Shown: piece after piece, positions 1-6,498 of the stretch | Layout of the letters: every line of letters starts with the position of its first letter | Position numbering within the stretch: the first letter of the stretch is position 1 | NCBI GenBank assembly: GCA_020024915.1 | Contig: JAHHSZ010000037.1 | Coordinates: 1 to 17,127 of the forward strand | Origin: Fusobacterium sp. | Lineage (GTDB): Bacteria > Fusobacteriota > Fusobacteriia > Fusobacteriales > Fusobacteriaceae | DNA length: 17,127 nt | Reading direction: 5' to 3' | Translations under genes and position numbers: made by a program | The notes under the pieces: generated by a model | Told to the model about the DNA's origin: nothing | Seen by the model: the letters and a program-made list of their open reading frames with translations, nothing else | The model's database searches: none

Positions 1-618
1 GGGATTAGAACACCAGTATTAAAAGAGTATGCTAAAAAAATATCCGAAGGAGATTGGAGAGGGTATTTGAAATATAATGGAGATGAGTACTATGAAGAAA
101 CTGTAATAGAAGGGTTGATATTGGGCTATTGTTCTTCAATGTATGAAGAACGGATAGAATATTTAAGCCAATTTATAGAAAATATAGATAACTGGGCAGT
201 TTGTGATATAGCAGTTGCAAATTTAAAATTTTTAAAAAAAGAGCGAGAAAGATATTATAATTTTATAAAAAATTGTACAGAAACAAACAATTCTTGGAGA
301 ATAAGATTTGGAGTGGTGGCATTATTAGATTTTTATTTGACTGGTGATTATATAGATAATATATTTGAGATCTGCTTAAGAATAAAAAACAAAGATTACC
401 ATGTCAAAATGTCACAAGCTTGGTTGATTTCAATTATGTTTATAAAATTTAGAGAAAAAACATTAGGATATCTAAAGAGTCAGAGATTGGATAGTTGGAT
501 ACAGAATAAAGCTATACAGAAAATCAGAGAATCTAAAAGAGTAACAAATGAAGATAAAAATCTAATTTTAGAATTAAAAATTAATGAACAAAAACATAAA
601 AAAGTTGCTTTTTTTTAA
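1..618 (+). CDS. AlkD-like DNA alkylation repair protein, 3' part (5' end outside window)
   Basis: The reading frame is open from base 1, so the gene starts upstream of the window; the TTG at 67 is not needed as a start. The fragment is 205 residues and all helical in character. It opens with GIRTPVLKEYAKKI, the conserved 'GvRtP.lr..ak' signature of the HEAT-like AlkD/AlkC family, followed by YYEETVIEGLILGY and, near the end, AIQKIRESKRV, also family hallmarks. The DNW...D motif gives W65 and D69 (fragment numbering), the same four-residue spacing as the Bacillus cereus AlkD catalytic pair W109/D113. Arginines at about 100-102 could be the third active-site residue. Known family members are DNA glycosylases for bulky or cationic N-alkylated purines. 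It is not obviously linked to the downstream choline genes, although a methylamine-releasing pathway nearby is a curious coincidence. Family assignment is strong; exact substrate is unknown. Confidence 0.85.
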   Translation, partial: GIRTPVLKEYAKKISEGDWRGYLKYNGDEYYEETVIEGLILGYCSSMYEERIEYLSQFIENIDNWAVCDIAVANLKFLKKERERYYNFIKNCTETNNSWRIRFGVVALLDFYLTGDYIDNIFEICLRIKNKDYHVKMSQAWLISIMFIKFREKTLGYLKSQRLDSWIQNKAIQKIRESKRVTNEDKNLILELKINEQKHKKVAFF

Positions 619-643
619 AAGATTTGTTATTATCTAGTATAAT
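614..643 (+). promoter_or_regulatory. Possible promoter for the adh-merR unit
   Basis: A perfect TATAAT lies at 638-643, about 50 bases before the alcohol dehydrogenase start. The best -35 candidate is TTTAAA at 614-619 with an 18-base spacer, a weak match to TTGACA (4 of 6). No extended -10 TG is present. It overlaps the last codons of the alkD-like gene. In such AT-rich DNA a TATAAT alone is weak evidence. Confidence 0.4.
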
Positions 644-693
644 GGGGTAATATACGATATCTTCTTAAAATAAGAATTAAGGAGATAAGAGAA

Positions 694-1830
694 ATGAAAG
701 AGTTTAATATTAATACAGTAATTTGTCATGGAACAGGGGCATTAAAAAAGTTAAATGAGATAATGGGGAAAAATGTTTTGATTGTTTGTGACTCTTTTAT
801 AAGTTCGTCAGAAATTATGAAAAAAGTTATAGAAAATTTAAAAGAGAATAGTTTACATGTGTATGATAAAATTATTCCAGATCCAACTGTAGAGGTTGTA
901 GCTAAAGGACTTCAAATAATGCAAAATGAGAGTATTGATATAATCGTAGCTGTAGGCGGAGGATCATCAATAGATGGTGCTAAAGCTATATCTGAATATT
1001 ATAGAAAATTGAGTAATGATTCAGGAAAAAAAGTTAAATTCTATGCTATTCCTACAACAAGTGGAACTGGATCAGAGGTAACTGAATATTCAGTAATAAC
1101 TAATGAAAGAGAGAACTTAAAATATGCATTAACATCTAAAGAGATATTACCAGATGTAGCAATATTAGATGCAGAATTAGTTAAAAGTGTTCCTAGATCT
1201 ATAACAGCAGATACAGGAATGGATGTAATAACTCATGCTATAGAAGCATATGTATCAAAAGAAGCAACAGATTTTACAGATGCTTTAGCAGAGAAAGCTT
1301 TCATATTAGCAATAGAGAACATTGAAAAAGTTTGTAATGATGGAGCAGACCTGAAAGGTAGAGAAAAAATGCATAATGCTTCATGCTTAGCTGGAATGGC
1401 GTTTAATAGTGCAGGGTTAGGATTGGTTCATAGTTTAGCACATGCTATTGGTGGGAAACTACATATTCCACACGGCAAGATAAATGCTATGATCTTACCA
1501 TATGTAATTAGATCAAACTCAGGAGTAAGAAAACTGTCTTATTCAGATAAAGCAGATGAAGTGATATTAAGATATCAAAATTTAGCAAAAATGATAGGTA
1601 TAAATATATCGAATCCAGTGCTGGCAACAAATAAGTTAGTAACTTACTTGTTTGAATTAAATAAGAGATTAGGTATTCCATTGACATTAAAAGAGTTAGG
1701 CAAAGATACTAACTTAATTGTAAAAGAAGAGATTTATGCAGCAGTTATAAAAGATGTTTGTACTAAAACAAATCCAAGAGAAGTGACAAATATTCAGGTA
1801 AATGAACTTTTATTAGAAATTATTGGATAG
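694..1830 (+). CDS. Iron-containing alcohol dehydrogenase (acetaldehyde to ethanol, CutO/PduQ-like)
   Basis: This 378-residue protein is a group III iron-dependent alcohol dehydrogenase, of normal family length. The NAD-binding GGGSSIDGAK is at about residues 88-97 and TTSGTGSE at about 121-128. The four iron ligands of the family are present with the right spacing: D177, H181, H246 and H260. The start is supported by AAGGAG at 679-684. Next to a choline lyase operon, the likely role is reduction of acetaldehyde to ethanol with recycling of NADH, the job of CutO in choline clusters and PduQ/EutG in related ones. It lies outside the main operon, in a unit with the MerR gene that ends at the terminator at 2702-2737. 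I see no clear encapsulation helix at either end, so whether it enters the microcompartment is open. Family call is very secure; the pathway role is inferred from context. Confidence 0.9.
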   Translation: MKEFNINTVICHGTGALKKLNEIMGKNVLIVCDSFISSSEIMKKVIENLKENSLHVYDKIIPDPTVEVVAKGLQIMQNESIDIIVAVGGGSSIDGAKAISEYYRKLSNDSGKKVKFYAIPTTSGTGSEVTEYSVITNERENLKYALTSKEILPDVAILDAELVKSVPRSITADTGMDVITHAIEAYVSKEATDFTDALAEKAFILAIENIEKVCNDGADLKGREKMHNASCLAGMAFNSAGLGLVHSLAHAIGGKLHIPHGKINAMILPYVIRSNSGVRKLSYSDKADEVILRYQNLAKMIGINISNPVLATNKLVTYLFELNKRLGIPLTLKELGKDTNLIVKEEIYAAVIKDVCTKTNPREVTNIQVNELLLEIIG

Positions 1831-1848
1831 ATGTTAAGAGGGTTGCGT

Positions 1849-2691
1849 ATGAAAGAAGAAAGAATAAATAAAGGAAAATTTAATATAGGAAAAGTTGAAA
1901 AAATATGTAAAATAGGAAAGAAAACATTGAGATACTATGATCGAATAGGTCTTTTGTCTCCGTCAGAAATAAAAGATAATGGATATAGGTATTATGATAA
2001 AGAAAATTTATATACAATACCAGTTATAAAATATTATAAACAGAGTGGCTTTACTCTTGAAAAGATAAAAGCATTATTAAATTCTTCAGATTATAAGATT
2101 ATAGAAAAGAGTTTTGAAGAAAAAATATTAGAGTTAAAAAAAGAAGAAGAAAAGTTAAAATTAAAGAAAACCTCAATAGAGGATTGGTATTCTCTGATTA
2201 AAGAGGCAAAAATGATAAAGGAGTTTAATTTATCAGAGATAAAAATTAAGTATTTAGAAAAAGCAGAGATGATATTTTTGGAACAAGAGTTTGATTATGA
2301 CTATTTAGAGTCAATAATAAATGTTGAGTTTACCAATTATATAGAAAAGATAGATAATGCAATAACAGGCCCAGTAATGATAGAGTTTTCATCTTTTGAA
2401 GAGAGATTAAATGGTAAAACTAAAAAAATTAGAATTCTTCAAAAAGGATTAAAAACTGCAGAGAAGGATTTACTTATAGAAATCGGAGAGTGTTTAGTTG
2501 TTTCAGCCTATCATATAGGTTCACATAAAACTATCAATACTACATATGAAAAGATAAAAAAATGGTTGATAAATTATAATTATAAAATAGAAGGACCTTG
2601 TTATGAGAGATATATCCTTGATTATTGGACAACAAAAGATGAGAGCAATTTTGTTACAGAAATAATGATAAAATTGAAAATAGATAAATAA
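1849..2691 (+). CDS. MerR-family transcriptional regulator with effector-binding domain
   Basis: The N-terminal winged helix-turn-helix is unmistakable: TLRYYDRIGLLSPSEIKDNG followed by YRYYDKENL within the first 60 residues. A charged coiled-coil (about residues 85-120) then leads to a C-terminal GyrI/BmrR-like domain whose end (YHIGSHKTINTTYEKIKKW, then GPCYERYILDYW) matches small-molecule-sensing MerR proteins. I chose ATG 1849 (280 residues) over ATG 1831 because AAGAGGG at 1836-1842 is correctly spaced for 1849, whereas 1831 directly abuts the dehydrogenase stop with no suitable site. It is the second gene after the alcohol dehydrogenase and sits just upstream of the choline operon promoter, which has the long spacer MerR proteins act on. 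It is therefore the obvious candidate activator of the operon, perhaps responding to choline or a product. Effector and target are inferred. Confidence 0.88.
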   Translation: MKEERINKGKFNIGKVEKICKIGKKTLRYYDRIGLLSPSEIKDNGYRYYDKENLYTIPVIKYYKQSGFTLEKIKALLNSSDYKIIEKSFEEKILELKKEEEKLKLKKTSIEDWYSLIKEAKMIKEFNLSEIKIKYLEKAEMIFLEQEFDYDYLESIINVEFTNYIEKIDNAITGPVMIEFSSFEERLNGKTKKIRILQKGLKTAEKDLLIEIGECLVVSAYHIGSHKTINTTYEKIKKWLINYNYKIEGPCYERYILDYWTTKDESNFVTEIMIKLKIDK

Positions 2692-2701
2692 ATAGATGAG
2701 T

Positions 2702-2737
2702 AAAAACTAGGAAGATGAAAAGCTTCCTAGTTTTTTT
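2702..2737 (+). terminator. Intrinsic terminator after merR
   Basis: A perfect 13-bp stem (AAAAACTAGGAAG at 2702-2714 with its reverse complement at 2723-2735) encloses an 8-base loop, and a run of seven Ts covers 2731-2737. It lies 10 bases after the MerR stop codon and separates the adh-merR unit from the choline operon. Confidence 0.93.
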
Positions 2738-2823
2738 GTTAAAACTTTCTACTTAAGAGAAAGGTTTAAAGTTAACTTAATTTGTTATGTATTCGCTTTA
2801 AAATAATACTATAATAGTTGAAA

Positions 2824-2840
2824 AAACATTTAAAATGTTT
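2824..2840. promoter_or_regulatory. Perfect dyad AAACATTT-A-AAATGTTT, possible operator
   Basis: Two perfect 8-bp arms are separated by one base, about 53 bases upstream of the -35 box at 2893. The position suits a regulator-binding site, but no family is assigned, and AT-rich palindromes can occur by chance. A related AAACAT...ATGTTT dyad lies upstream of the adhesin at 15824-15840. Confidence 0.3.
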
Positions 2841-2892
2841 AAAAAAAGAAAAAAAGATAAAAAAAAAGAATGAAAATAAAAAGAAAAAAATC

Positions 2893-2924
2893 TTGACATT
2901 TTTCTAAAGAGGAGGGTGTATACT
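2893..2924 (+). promoter_or_regulatory. MerR-type promoter of the choline microcompartment operon
   Basis: A perfect TTGACA (2893-2898) and TATACT (2919-2924) are separated by 20 bases, three more than optimal for sigma-70. Long spacers of 19-20 bp are characteristic of promoters that MerR proteins activate by distorting the DNA. The spacer contains GAGGAGGGT, resembling the right half-site of drug-responsive MerR operators; the left half (CATTTTTCT) matches its inverse at only 6 of 11 positions. Transcription would start near 2931, giving a leader of about 56 bases before the permease start. A MerR gene lies immediately upstream. Confidence 0.75.
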
Positions 2925-2986
2925 AAAATCAAAGAAGATTATATTACCCTATAAAATAAATATTAAATGTTTGGAGGTTAAGAATA

Positions 2987-4087
2987 ATGAATCAAACTAT
3001 AACGAATGAAACTAAAAAAAAACGAATAAATTTTTTAAAAAAACAGATAAAAGATGGATTTAAAAGAAAAGGAATAAAAGTAGGAATAATATCAGGAGCA
3101 CTTTATGGAGTATATACTGCTTTGTTAACATTGGGAATGTCAAGTGGTGTTTGGTCAGATTGGTATGGAGAGAATAGTGCAGGATTAACAATTTTTACAA
3201 TAACATATTTATTAGCAGCATTGGGAAATGCTTTAAATGATACATGTAGTGCAGTTTGGGCATTGGGAAATGCTGCCAAAGATGGAAAATTTAATGATTT
3301 TTTAAGAACTATAAATAGTAAACCTGGAAAAAAAATAATGTTAGCAGCATTATTAGGTGGACCTATAGCAGGAACAGCTTATGTAATAGCCTTGCAAATG
3401 GCAGGCTCAATAATTGTTCCAATATCTGCGTTGTGTCCAGCAATATCAGCAATATTAGGAAAGATTTTTTACAAACAACATATAAATAAAAGAATGGCAT
3501 TAGGAATATTAATTTGTGTAGGTGCAAGCTTTTTAATAGGAAGTACTGGAGTAACAGGTGGAGAGATTTCAATTCAACTTTTTTTAGGAATAATTATAGC
3601 ATTAATAGCAGCATTTGGTTGGGGGTTTGAAGGATGTGTAGCTGGATATGCATCAGCAATGGTAGATACACAAATAGGAATCTGTATCAGACAATTAACT
3701 TCAGGGATCGTAAACTTATTTATAGTTGTGCCATTGATTGGAGTAATGGGAAATGGAGTGAAAGAATCTATAGAATTAACTGTTCAGGCTCTGTCAAATC
3801 CAGCAATGATTTGGTTTGTATTAAGTGGATTAGCTGCATTTTTAAGTTTTATGATGTGGTATGCAGGAAATAGTATGTGTGGAGCAGGATTAGGAACAGC
3901 ATGTAATGGAACTTACTCATTTTTTGGTCCTTTCTTTTGTTGGCTTGTATTAGGAGTTATCTATGGTAAAGAAGGATGGAGTTTACCGTTAATAGCTTGG
4001 ATAGGAGCAGTTATAATGATTTTAGGAATATTAATAATTGCTATGAATCCATTGGATTTTATAAGAAATAAGAAGGAGGTTATATAA
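2987..4087 (+). CDS. DMT-superfamily (EamA-like) permease, first gene of the choline operon
   Basis: This 366-residue protein has a charged cytoplasmic N-terminus (about residues 1-30) and roughly ten hydrophobic segments, near 31-50, 67-95, 116-137, 140-160, 169-186, 197-215, 234-253, 273-292, 304-325 and 332-353. The segment around 139-186 (PISALCPAISAILGKIFY then ALGILICVGASFLIG) follows the EamA pattern of two adjacent helices with a conserved Pro and Gly. The start is set by GGAGG at 2973-2977. As the promoter-proximal gene of a choline operon it could import choline or export trimethylamine; other cut clusters carry a small multidrug-resistance-type transporter, which belongs to the same superfamily. 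The direction and substrate cannot be read from sequence. Its stop codon directly abuts the next start. Confidence 0.78.
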   Translation: MNQTITNETKKKRINFLKKQIKDGFKRKGIKVGIISGALYGVYTALLTLGMSSGVWSDWYGENSAGLTIFTITYLLAALGNALNDTCSAVWALGNAAKDGKFNDFLRTINSKPGKKIMLAALLGGPIAGTAYVIALQMAGSIIVPISALCPAISAILGKIFYKQHINKRMALGILICVGASFLIGSTGVTGGEISIQLFLGIIIALIAAFGWGFEGCVAGYASAMVDTQIGICIRQLTSGIVNLFIVVPLIGVMGNGVKESIELTVQALSNPAMIWFVLSGLAAFLSFMMWYAGNSMCGAGLGTACNGTYSFFGPFFCWLVLGVIYGKEGWSLPLIAWIGAVIMILGILIIAMNPLDFIRNKKEVI

Positions 4088-4354
4088 ATGAAACCTTTGA
4101 ACTATGCCATTTTAAAGTATTTTACAAAAGTTACAAAAGCATCAGTAGAAGATATTATTAATGATTTAAAAGGGGAATATTCAACTTTTAAAGCTTTTAA
4201 TAAAAAAGATATATTAAATACTCTACTTACAGCAGAGGCTAATGGATTGATAGAAGAGATAGATGCAGATTTAGATAAATCGGGAGATCTATTAATCTAT
4301 TATAGAGTAACAGAAGAGAGTAGAGAAACGATAAATTATTTTATAGAGGATTAA
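4088..4354 (+). CDS. Small winged-helix-like protein of unknown function
   Basis: This is an 88-residue acidic protein starting at the base after the permease stop; its AGGAGG lies inside the permease gene at 4074-4079, so the two are probably translationally coupled. The layout is three helices followed by a likely beta hairpin: an N-terminal helix (NYAILKYFTKV), a second and third helix (SVEDIINDLKGEYSTFKAF and KKDILNTLLTAEANGLIEEI), then a polar turn and strand ending in LLIYYRVTEE. That order resembles a minimal winged helix as found in PadR/MarR-like regulators. It has no membrane segment or signal peptide. It may be a DNA-binding regulator or a protein-binding module for the permease or shell. 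I do not recognise a characterised homologue, and the fold is inferred from pattern only. Confidence 0.7.
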   Translation: MKPLNYAILKYFTKVTKASVEDIINDLKGEYSTFKAFNKKDILNTLLTAEANGLIEEIDADLDKSGDLLIYYRVTEESRETINYFIED

Positions 4355-4375
4355 GTAAAATGAGGAGGAAAAAAG

Positions 4376-4672
4376 ATGAAGTATTATGGAAATGAAGCAC
4401 TGGGATTAGTAGAAACTATTGGATTAGTTCCAGCTTTAGAAGCAGCAGATAAAATGTTGAAAACAGCAAATGTAGAATTAGTTTCATATGAAAATGTAGG
4501 TTCTACATTAGTAACAGTAATGGTAAAAGGAGATGTTGCAGCAGTAACATCAGCAGTAGAAGTGGGGGCAGCAGCAGCGGCAGCAATAGGAAAGTTAACA
4601 GCTAAGAATGTTATGGCAAGACCTATAAATGAAGTAGGGAAGATAGTATCAGTACATGATATAGATAATTAA
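4376..4672 (+). CDS. BMC-H microcompartment shell protein 1
   Basis: This 98-residue single-BMC-domain protein forms hexameric shell tiles. The domain starts with EALGLVETIGLVPALEAADK and contains the strand VTVMVKGDVAAVTSAVEVG and the C-terminal VMARPINEVGK, matching the PduA/EutM class. The loop expected to line the central pore is NVGSTLV (about residues 40-46), where PduA has IGSGLV, so a Thr sits where Gly is usual. An alanine-rich run (GAAAAAAIG) is encoded by GCA/GCG repeats around 4569-4586. The start is set by GAGGAGG at 4362-4368. It is followed after 22 bases by a second BMC-H gene, forming a tandem pair of diverged paralogues. Confidence 0.95.
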   Translation: MKYYGNEALGLVETIGLVPALEAADKMLKTANVELVSYENVGSTLVTVMVKGDVAAVTSAVEVGAAAAAAIGKLTAKNVMARPINEVGKIVSVHDIDN

Positions 4673-4694
4673 TTGTATAAAATAAGGAGGAAAA

Positions 4695-4994
4695 ATGGTT
4701 AGGCGTGAAGCGATAGGATTAATAGAGACATTTGGCTTAGTGTTTGCTCTAGAAGCAGCAGATGCTATGTGCAAAGCAGCAGATGTTGAGTTGATAGGAT
4801 ATGAAAATGTGGCATCTGGATATATATCAGTTATAGTAACTGGAGATGTAGGAGCTTGTAGAGCAGCTGTGGAAGCAGGAATAGCTGCAGTAAATAATAT
4901 GGAAGATGGAAATATATATAGTTCAGTAGTGATTGCTCGTCCACATAGTGATTTACAAAAAATAATAGATAAGTATGCAATAGAGAGTTTATAA
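4695..4994 (+). CDS. BMC-H microcompartment shell protein 2
   Basis: This 99-residue BMC-domain protein opens with REAIGLIETFGLVFALEAAD and ends the domain with VVIARPHSDLQK, both diagnostic of shell hexamers. Its pore loop is NVASGYI (about residues 38-44), differing from the neighbouring paralogue (NVGSTLV) and carrying a bulky Tyr just after the pore. It is cysteine-containing (C26 and a second Cys in VGACRAAVE), unlike shell protein 1. The start is supported by AAGGAGG at 4683-4689. Together with shell protein 1 it precedes the enzyme genes; the two pores would differ in size and charge, so they are unlikely to be functionally interchangeable. Confidence 0.95.
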   Translation: MVRREAIGLIETFGLVFALEAADAMCKAADVELIGYENVASGYISVIVTGDVGACRAAVEAGIAAVNNMEDGNIYSSVVIARPHSDLQKIIDKYAIESL

Positions 4995-5020
4995 TCCTTA
5001 ATTAAAAAGGAGAAATTGTA

Positions 5021-6484
5021 ATGAGAATAATAGATAATGATTTGCTTTCTATACAAGAAGCTCGAATTTTAGTAGAAAATTCAAAAGAGGCTCAAAAAGA
5101 ACTTATAAAATTGAGTTCAGAAAAAATAAATAAGGTAATCGAAGCTTTTTTAAATAAAGTTTTAGATTATAGTGATGAATATATAAAATCAGTATATGAA
5201 GAAACAAGAATAGGTTCTATAGATGATGAAAAACTTTTATTAAATATGTTTTTAACAAAATTAAAAGAAAATATTTATGACCTTCAATGTGTAGGAAGTA
5301 TAAAAAAAGATAGTAGTGGAAGAACAAGTGAAGTTGGAGTTCCTTATGGAGTAATAGGAGCGTTTTGTTCGGAAAAAAATTCAGTATTAACTTTGATTTA
5401 CTATATAACTTTAGCTTTAAAATCCCAAAATGCTATTATTTTAGTCTGCAATAAAAAAAATAGTAAAACGTTGTCAAATTTTCTAAATAAAATGAGAAAC
5501 TTTTTGGAGTTAGAAGGAATTCCAGAATGTTCAATCTCTTATTTGAGTAATGCCTCTTTAAATGGATATAAAGAGATTATTAATCATAGAGATGTAAACT
5601 TGATTTTAAATACAGAAGTTCCAGAAATAGTAGAAGAAATAGAGAAAAGTGGGAAGATACTACTTTATGGAAGCTATGGAAATACCCCAGTTTTTATAGA
5701 AAAAAGTGCAAATTTGGAAAAAGCTATAAGTGATATAATAAATAGTAAAACATTGAATTATGGTGTAGCTCCTGGTAGTGAACAAGCAATAGTTGTAGAG
5801 AAAGAAATACTTGAAAATGTAAAAAATAAATTTAAAGAAAAAAATTGTTATTTTATGAGTAGGATAGAATCAGAAAATTTAAAACAAATCTTATTTGATA
5901 AAAATGGAAATCTAAATACTAAATATATTGGAAAAACACCACAATTTTTAGCAAGAGATGCAGGAATTACAATTGATGAGAACATAAAGTTATTAATCAC
6001 AGAGGAAAAATATTTAACATTAGATTCAGTATACGGGCAAAAAAAGTTATGTCCAGTTTTAGATTTTTATATAGAAGATGATTGGGAAAATGCTTGTGAA
6101 AAATGCATAGAATTATTACTAAATAAGAGTCAAGGACATACATTAATATTGCATTCAGAGAATGATTATGTAATAGAGCAGTTTTTGTTAAGAAAACCAG
6201 TTGGGAGAATGTTAGTAAATACTCCAGGAGTATTAGGAAGTATGGGAATAACAACAGATTTTTTTCCAGCAGTTACATTAGGAAGTGGAGTAGTAGGTAA
6301 AGGAATTACTTCTGATAATATTTCACCAATGAATTTAATATATAAGAGAAGAATTGGGTATGAAAGAAATGCTAGTTGCTCTAACTCAAATTACAAAAAA
6401 ATAATGGATAAGAAAATTGGAAAGAGTATATCTGATAAAGAATTAGAGGAAATTAAAAGACTACTTATAAAAATTTTTAAATAA
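5021..6484 (+). CDS. Catalytically degenerate acylating aldehyde dehydrogenase paralogue
   Basis: This 487-residue protein aligns along its whole length with the aldehyde dehydrogenase at 13053-14546 (487 versus 497 residues) and shares many blocks, such as LALKSQNAII, NTPVFIEKSANLEKAISDII and NTPGVLGSMGITTDFFPA. The catalytic block, however, reads TLNYGVAPGSEQ where the active copy has TFDNGTICASEQ: the nucleophilic cysteine is Pro251 (codon CCT). The cofactor region PSTNPTSTA is also replaced by CSEKNSVLT, keeping only the Asn. The reading frame is intact, so this is a maintained gene rather than a pseudogene. A C-terminal amphipathic helix (SDKELEEIKRLLIKIF) looks like an encapsulation peptide. 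Choline-type GRM loci are known to carry two aldehyde dehydrogenase genes; a structural or heteromeric role is inferred here. Confidence 0.88.
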   Translation: MRIIDNDLLSIQEARILVENSKEAQKELIKLSSEKINKVIEAFLNKVLDYSDEYIKSVYEETRIGSIDDEKLLLNMFLTKLKENIYDLQCVGSIKKDSSGRTSEVGVPYGVIGAFCSEKNSVLTLIYYITLALKSQNAIILVCNKKNSKTLSNFLNKMRNFLELEGIPECSISYLSNASLNGYKEIINHRDVNLILNTEVPEIVEEIEKSGKILLYGSYGNTPVFIEKSANLEKAISDIINSKTLNYGVAPGSEQAIVVEKEILENVKNKFKEKNCYFMSRIESENLKQILFDKNGNLNTKYIGKTPQFLARDAGITIDENIKLLITEEKYLTLDSVYGQKKLCPVLDFYIEDDWENACEKCIELLLNKSQGHTLILHSENDYVIEQFLLRKPVGRMLVNTPGVLGSMGITTDFFPAVTLGSGVVGKGITSDNISPMNLIYKRRIGYERNASCSNSNYKKIMDKKIGKSISDKELEEIKRLLIKIFK

Positions 6485-6498
6485 AAGGAGAGATAGGA

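Noticed and set aside
598..616. A-rich/T-rich hairpin at the end of the alkD-like gene as a terminator
   Set aside because: The stem has a single G-C pair and a 3-base loop, so it would be too unstable; the T run also encodes the last Phe codons.
2931..2986. Cobalamin or other riboswitch in the operon leader
   Set aside because: The leader is only about 56 bases and shows no conserved riboswitch core.
4649..5056. 135-codon minus-strand frame over the second shell gene
   Set aside because: It overlaps a clear BMC-domain gene on the other strand and shows no recognisable domain; it arises from the codon pattern of the shell gene.
5021..6484. Pseudogene call for the degenerate aldehyde dehydrogenase
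   Set aside because: The frame is uninterrupted, has a good ribosome-binding site, and is embedded between essential operon genes with full-length homology; loss of catalysis alone does not make it a pseudogene.
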